The notes beneath the pieces were generated by a model. That model did no database searches, was not told where the DNA came from, and saw nothing but the letters and a program-made list of their open reading frames with translations. Source: Eukaryota sp. TZLM1-RC (taxonomy: Eukaryota; Metamonada: BaSk clade). Taken from it: 64,000 nucleotides of DNA. Location: positions 1,302,001 through 1,366,000 of the forward strand of contig JAUPSS010000006.1 of assembly GCA_040285825.1 (NCBI GenBank). The letters run 5' to 3'. Every line of letters starts with the position of its first letter. Position 1 is the stretch's first letter. Position numbers and translations under genes: made by a program. Shown one piece after another: positions 58,321 through 64,000 of the stretch.

Positions 58321-60739
58321 ACAATGAAAATACAATAGATAAACTAAAAATACTTCATCCTCATGAAGACCCTATAATGGATCAAAATTTTTATGGGACT
58401 TACAGGGAAAATTATCCATTGATGCCATCAGAAGTTTTTTCGGTTATCAAAAAGAGACCACGCAGTAAGTCTGCCGGACTTTCTGGTATTTCTATTGATC
58501 ATGTATAAGCCGCAATTATTTCTTCAGAGGATTGTCTTGGTCTATTAACCAAATTTTTCAACAAAATATTGACTGGTCAACTCAGATATCCAGAAGAATT
58601 AAGAAGTTCTCGTTTGACTGCACTTGTCAAAAATTCAAAAATTGATGTTCGTCCTATTGCAGTCTCTGAGAGCTTACAAAATATTTTTTCTGTGTGTTGC
58701 TTGAGCAGGTTCAATGAAAAAGCAAAAAAGATCTTATTACCCTTTCAATATGGAATTAATACCACTGATGGAGTGTCTTCAGCGATATTTGCTACTGATG
58801 TATTATTTCGCCAAAATGAATCCAATGTTCGTATGTCATTGGATTTTAGTAATGCATTCAATTCACTCAATCGTCGCAGTATCCATGTTGCTTTATGGCA
58901 ATATATGCCTGAATTAATGCCGTATTTTCAATCAACATATAGCACATATTCTAATTTACATTTTGGTAATTGCATTTGCAATTCATGAAGTGGTGTAAAA
59001 CAAGGAGATCCGTTAGGACCTCTTGTGTTTTGTTTGGCCATTCATCCTATTTTATTACCAATTCAAGAGATGTTTCCTTCGCTAAAAATGATTGCATATA
59101 TGAATAATGTTGTGCTTATTGGTGATTTAAATATTGTGAAACAAGTAGTTGTATGTTTTAAAGAATTATTTACCAAAATTGGTCTCCGACTTAATTTACT
59201 TAAATGTGTTTTGTTATCGAATTCTCCAGTTGCCACAATAGTTGATGGTATTGAAACTCAAGCCAAATTATATTCAATTGATGCTATTCGTCATTTGGGT
59301 TCGTTTTTAAGAAATAATGATCAAATTACCAAAAAATTGTTTGAAAAGTTGAACTCAATTTCTGACAAAATTGACTGAATGAGGAATTTAGATATAAAAA
59401 ACACATCAAATTTACCATTATAAGACTGTGTTTTAGTTCCAATTTTAATCATATATTTCGATCTACAAATCCTCTTGTCACTAGGCCTTTGGCTCAGAAG
59501 TTTAATGAATTACGTGCAAAAGTTCTGTCACAATTACTGGGATGTAAAATGTTTCAAATTCCAGATCATGCTTACCTTAGTCCACATTATGGTGGTTTAG
59601 GGTGGACGAAGGCTTCTATTCTTACCTCGTGTGCTTTTGTTGGTGGATGCAGAAATGGAATCTTTGAGTTTTCCAAAAAATTTGCAGATTGGGAAAATTT
59701 ATTGATGACAACGCAAAGTTCCACTGTTTTTGCATTTAATGAAGAAATTTCAAAAATTGATGTAGAAAAATGGGGTCGATGTTTTCCCCATTCATTCAAT
59801 GGCAATATTTCACAAAAAAATGTTTTAAATTTGAAGTACACTCTTCGAACATTACAGAAACGATTGACTGGAATGTATGAAAAAGATATTTATAATAATA
59901 TATGCAGCTCGGCTGTTTTAAATCAAGATCTTCACTCATTGTTATTGGAAAAGGGTGTTTGTGAATGCCAGTCATCAGATTCTTCACTTTTTGTAACCAT
60001 TGTACCACGAAGATTTGGACTGTGTGTTACTAATGAAGCATTCGAAACAAAAATGAGATTATATTTGAATATCCCCATTAATCAACTATTATGAAAAGAA
60101 AAATGTATTTGTTCGAATTCACCTCAACTCACTTTGCGCCATGCTCTGAATTGTTCTAAATTGATAACTTATCGTTCTTCATTACATGATCCTGTTAGAG
60201 ACACTCTTTTCAATATAGCACAAACTGTAAGCATATCGTGTAACAAAGAGCCTCTGCTAAAGCAAACACGTTCTCAGAATTATTTTGGTTCTGGTGATAA
60301 AGTTGCTGTATACTGTGATTGGATTGATAATTCTGAAGCTACTTTTGACTTTGTCTCATGTAATGATGCAAATGATACTGTTGTTCACAGAGGAAAACTT
60401 GGTCCTGTAAGTGTTCTTGATTTTAAAGCAAAAGAAAGACATAGAAAATATGATACAGATACTGAGGAGGCTAATGTTGATAGAAATACACAGCTGGTTT
60501 TTATTGCTTTCCCATTTTCGATTAATGGAAGATTATCAAATGAAGCAGAAACTTTTTTGAATGATTTCCAAAAAAATGTTCAAGTAAAAACAATGAAAAG
60601 TTTTGATATTGGCTTATGGCGTTCACGGATTCAATTTGCCATTATTAATAGATTACCTCGGTTTTTCAATCGAATAAGAGAAGCTTTAGCTAGACAGCAA
60701 GCAGATCAAGATTTTGTAGAGGAAATCTTGGTTCAATGA
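58321..60739 (+). pseudogene. RT-I second tandem unit plus the only complete RT-I C-terminus
   Basis: It repeats 56753-58320 (about 1.57 kb) and then continues through finger and nuclease. It contains DFSNAFNSLNRR, QGDPLGPLVF, the catalytic YMDD changed to YMNN (59097-59108), the thumb, the connector, finger CICSNSPQLTLRHALNC (from 60104), an RLE region with VYCDWID and FDFVSC and VLDFKAKERHRKYD, and the tail WRSRIQFAIINRLPRFF. Stops: TAA 58505, TGA 58986 and TGA 60092. The one-base deletion near 59393 is shared with unit 1. A dead element. Confidence 0.85.
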
Positions 60740-60800
60740 TAGTCGTCCCATTAGTTATGAGTTAATTTAATTAAGTGTGAAAATTCAATAAATATTAAAT
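60740..60800 (+). other. RT-I 3' UTR and end
   Basis: About 60 bp after the stop, containing CAATAAATATTAAAT. The same end occurs reversed at 24333-24436, so this marks the element's 3' border. Confidence 0.7.
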
Positions 60801-62201
60801 AACAAAGAAGCAATAACTTCATATTATTTTTAGATTTACATAGTCAGCCTTGATTATTCTGTCTATAAAGTTCAAGAATCCTGTTATTGACGTAGCACAA
60901 TCTAAATAACCTAGACGACCCTCGGATATTAGGTTCTGAATCTTCTGTCCAAGCCGATCGATCGGATATTTTTACACCCTTCAGAAACTGTAAACATTAC
61001 AGATATCCTTTCAAGATATTCTTTGAAACCCAACTCACTTCATTCTTGGTGTAGTTCTTTCAGTTCATTCCCTCTACTTTCGTATCATCCATATAATGTG
61101 TCTCTGGTATAATCACTCTTTTTCTTGATCATTCTCTTGATGTGCTCGTGCTTATTTCAACAAGAAAGATACTTGATATTCACCACCATCGTTCTCCACA
61201 CTGTATTCTACTTTACTTCAAATTCATACCTGGGACATTCAGTTTCCATTCCACACCTGTATTGTCCAGCAAACTTCATTATACATTTCATTGACCTTAG
61301 CTTGCTGATTTTCATCACATTTGCACCCTCTATTCCCTTATGATTACCCCATATGATTTCCGACAACTGGGAGTTGAACCCACAAACATTGGGATTTCTA
61401 CTGTTAATTTGTTGGAGGTGGTGGTATTTGAACCTAGAACATGGTTTTGAGTGGAAATCTTTATTCTTATTTATTATTTATTTATTATTAAACTAACTAA
61501 AATTTCTCATGAAGGATGATTTTCGCTGGTTTGGGTTTTAGTTAATTATCATGTTTTTACATGTAAATGATATAATTTACCATTAACCTTAAGTTGGTTG
61601 ATTGAACACAATTTAAACTTGAAATTTACCAATGCCAAAACTTAAGGTTCAGATGATCTAGATGATGAAGTTAGTGATGAAACATTAAGACCCTTGTTAC
61701 AACTAATGTTGGCTTTGATGATGTAGTTGTTGTTTGTTATTCAAATGCTATTGTAGGGTTCCATTCATCATTATTATTATTTTCAATTTGAGAGTCTCCA
61801 CCAAATATTGAGAGTAATTCTCTTTATTTTGAGTTTCTATTGATAAACACATAAACGACTAATTAATCATCAATCATTCTGTTTTTACCTGTTGTAAGAT
61901 GATTATGGTCAAGAAAGACCTGATTACGTGTTTCTGTATAGTCTACATGTTTTTGGATTTTTGGATGTTTGTTGACAACAACCTTTTATGTGATTTAACT
62001 AGTCTTAATATAGTCTTATTAATATATTTATATATGATTTTTTATAACTAATCATTTAAATAATTACTTTTTCGAAATGAAAAATGTGAAGCACTGTTAT
62101 TATGGTGCAAGACAAGTCTGGTTTTTGTTTCCAAACATTGTGATAAGGACAACTACCATGTGAATACAGCAACTTCACAATTATTAGAAGATTTTTGTGG
62201 G
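60801..62201. other. Unique spacer
   Basis: AT-rich, no gene recognised. Two stretches near 61365 and 61420 resemble tRNA T-arms on the minus strand but lack the rest of a tRNA. Confidence 0.45.
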
Positions 62202-62335
62202 AAAAAAACGTCTGAGTGAATATTTGAGTTTTATCAATTCTATGATTAGTTTTATGATTAACATACCTAATACTTCAGTACTGACAATTTGTTACAAAGG
62301 GTCAATGGACTGAGAAGAATTATTTTCCGATTGTG
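62202..62335 (+). repeat. 134-bp junction spacer, copy 3, with unique left flank
   Basis: Same spacer as at 7340 and 9165. Here it is preceded by unique sequence, not by an A copy, so this may represent the left edge of the ancestral tandem unit. Confidence 0.85.
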
Positions 62336-64000
62336 AAGGCTGTTTACATTATCTTGCACAGTGAAGAAACTGTTGAGATAGAGCCTTTGAAAACCAAGTT
62401 AGCTGACCTCCCTAGTCTCCTTGATGTGAAGCCTTACCCTTATAAAATTAATCTCATTAGTGCCATGTCCTACTATTTAAATTTCGTACCAGATTTTCGT
62501 GTTCATTATCTCTTTGATATAGCCTCGAAAAGATCTATTTGGATGATAGAGTTCTTCGTTAGTGACAAGCGCTTAATGATCAAGAATACAATTCCTATGC
62601 TCTACAAAAACCTTATACAAACTTACTTCAGTCGCATTGAAAATAGGCCCGTTCATTTTCGAGACCTTGATAAAAGTCAAAAAGCCCATTTTCTGAAAAA
62701 TTTTCCTTCAGTTTTGCCCAAATCAGTTTCGGAGACCCGTGGGTGTGCTGTTTTGTTCAATTCGGAGGAATTCACATCAATATTGCAACAGTATTCTCAT
62801 TTTGTTTACAATTTGTTTGCATATCCGTTTGTAACGTATTTTGATACGGCATCTGAGTCGTTATTTAGTACTTATGAAGCACAACTTGTTCAGTTATCAA
62901 ATATTAAAGCTGCACTACATGTTTCAGCCAGGGAAGATATCAATTGTGCTCCTAGTCAAGTTTCTCCTATTAATGGTAAACCTTGTTATGTTTATAAGAT
63001 GGATGCAAACTTTAATATGCGTAATTTAATCAAAATTTCATTTTGTCAATTATCAAACCTAATTTTCAATTTGTTAAATACTTACGATCCCATTGTCGAT
63101 TACCGCTTCCCTTTTAAACATGCGGCTCTCAATGGGCCTAATCAACATCTCTCCATCATTAATTTTCAACCTTTCGCCAGCGACGAAGATGCACTTCAAG
63201 CTCTAGAAAATTTTTTTCAAGGAGGTAGGGTACATCCAAGCCGTTTTTCTTATGAATGTGATCATTCAGTTCCAGTACATTCTGGAATGAAAAACATTTG
63301 CCAAGAATTTAGCGACTTATCACCAAAAGGAAAATATGTTACTTGCGTCCAACGGAAATCACCGTGTATTGGACTAACAACTGCTATTTATTTTGCATTA
63401 TCGAAATTAAACAATGTGGTTTGTTATCAATTGGAGAAATTTGTGTCTGATACCCCGGACAAAGTATATGAAAGTCTTATCTATATTAACAGTGTAGTTT
63501 TATTTTGTAAGGATTTGCCGTTGAACAATGTACACAAACTCATGAATACACTTAGCCAGAGACACTTTCAGTTTTTTCATTTGGTGTACATTGGAAACAA
63601 GTGACCGGCCTTGAAAGAAAGGATGTTTCGATACAAAAAATACACGTATGAAATGAATCTTTATAGAGACAATTTTATTTCTACTTTGAACAAACGTTGT
63701 GATCAATTAAACAAAAAACTAGGACGACATGTTGAAAAAGATTTCTTATATATAGGAATTGCATTATTTAAGAAGAATTTTTCCTTAGCTGAGACTACAG
63801 TTAAGAGTTTGCTCGATTCAATGTGGAAGAAACTGAACGATCGAGATAAAGGACTATTTCTATTTTATTGTCTTGTTTCGGTGACTGGGAAATCAGAACA
63901 ATTTCCCCTTGATTTATTCACTTCTGAAAGATTTCATTCTAATTTTGAAAAGTTGCCTTGTTTTAACAGAATTATTCTCCCTGCTGTTGGAGCTGGTACA
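62336..64000 (+). pseudogene. Family A copy 5, 5'-truncated, running off the window
   Basis: Near-identical to copies 2 and 3 from KAVYII onward. A TTA-to-TGA change gives a stop at 63602-63604 (GNK, then stop, where others read GNKLPALK). It continues in frame to VSVTGKSEQFPLDLF and is still open at 64000. It is probably the start of another tandem array. Confidence 0.8.

Noticed and set aside
20810-60739. Alternative genetic code with TGA as a sense codon
   Set aside because: The J-protein, C4 and RT-III frames use TGG for Trp and end at ordinary stops; the few in-frame TGAs replace Ser, Leu or non-conserved residues in obviously decaying copies.
61360-61440. Two minus-strand tRNA T-arm-like sequences (GGTTCAA cores)
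   Set aside because: No acceptor, D-arm or anticodon arm can be folded around either; possibly old SINE or tRNA debris, not a gene.

Overview
The window is AT-rich eukaryotic DNA. At its left end is an ordinary spliced host gene, an Sis1/DNAJB-type J-protein with two tiny introns of 67 and 36 nt. Nearly everything else is a fast-changing accessory region built from three kinds of sequence: (i) two large, mutually related, uncharacterised protein families (A and B here), (ii) a P-loop NTPase/restriction-like nuclease family (C) that resembles the Crinkler/RHS effector class, and (iii) broken non-LTR retrotransposons with a restriction-like endonuclease (RLE) C-terminus, from at least five or six lineages (RT-I to RT-VI, my labels). 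Short introns, one with a yeast-like TACTAAC branch site, together with C-type genes, suggest an early-diverging fungus (chytrid or Cryptomycota-like) or a comparable protist. The species cannot be fixed from sequence alone.

Layout. 1-2.4 kb: spacer and the J-protein gene. 2.9-5.4 kb: antisense RT-I relic and RT relics. 5.4-12.4 kb: family A gene whose middle is tandemly repeated three times. 12.6-16.3 kb: RT-IV relic, a family B fragment and a second antisense RT-I relic. 16.3-19.1 kb: duplicate of the 4.2-7.1 kb block with another A copy. 20.8-24.2 kb: the only nearly full-length B gene. 24.7-25.5 kb: antisense RT-IV. 27-28.9 kb: C1. 28.9-32.2 kb: mosaic of RT fragments. 32.2-33.9 kb: C2. 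33.7-42.5 kb: tandem array of about 1.03-kb units, each made of the 3' end of a C gene plus an antisense RT-VI fragment. 42.5-43.5 kb: truncated NMNAT/cytidylyltransferase-like host gene cut by RT-IV. 44.2-44.9 kb: RT-I fragment. 45.2-47.9 kb: C3 and a two-unit version of the array. 47.9-53.3 kb: duplicate of 28.7-33.9 kb, ending in intact C4. 53.3-55.8 kb: third partial copy and a B C-terminal fragment. 56.0-60.7 kb: the most complete RT-I element, with an internal tandem duplication. 62.2-64 kb: a further A copy running off the window.

How it fits together. Families A, B and C are repeatedly duplicated, truncated and fused to retroelement fragments. The same event recurs in unrelated sequence: head-to-tail duplication of a 1.0-1.8 kb piece inside a gene. 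Many frame breaks between near-identical copies are changes in homopolymer length, so part of the apparent decay may be sequencing or consensus error. A 14-bp target-site duplication with an empty allele 18.5 kb away shows real retrotransposition of RT-III and orders the segmental duplications. The RT lineages, the nuclease call for C and the degenerate NTPase call for A/B rest on motifs read by eye.
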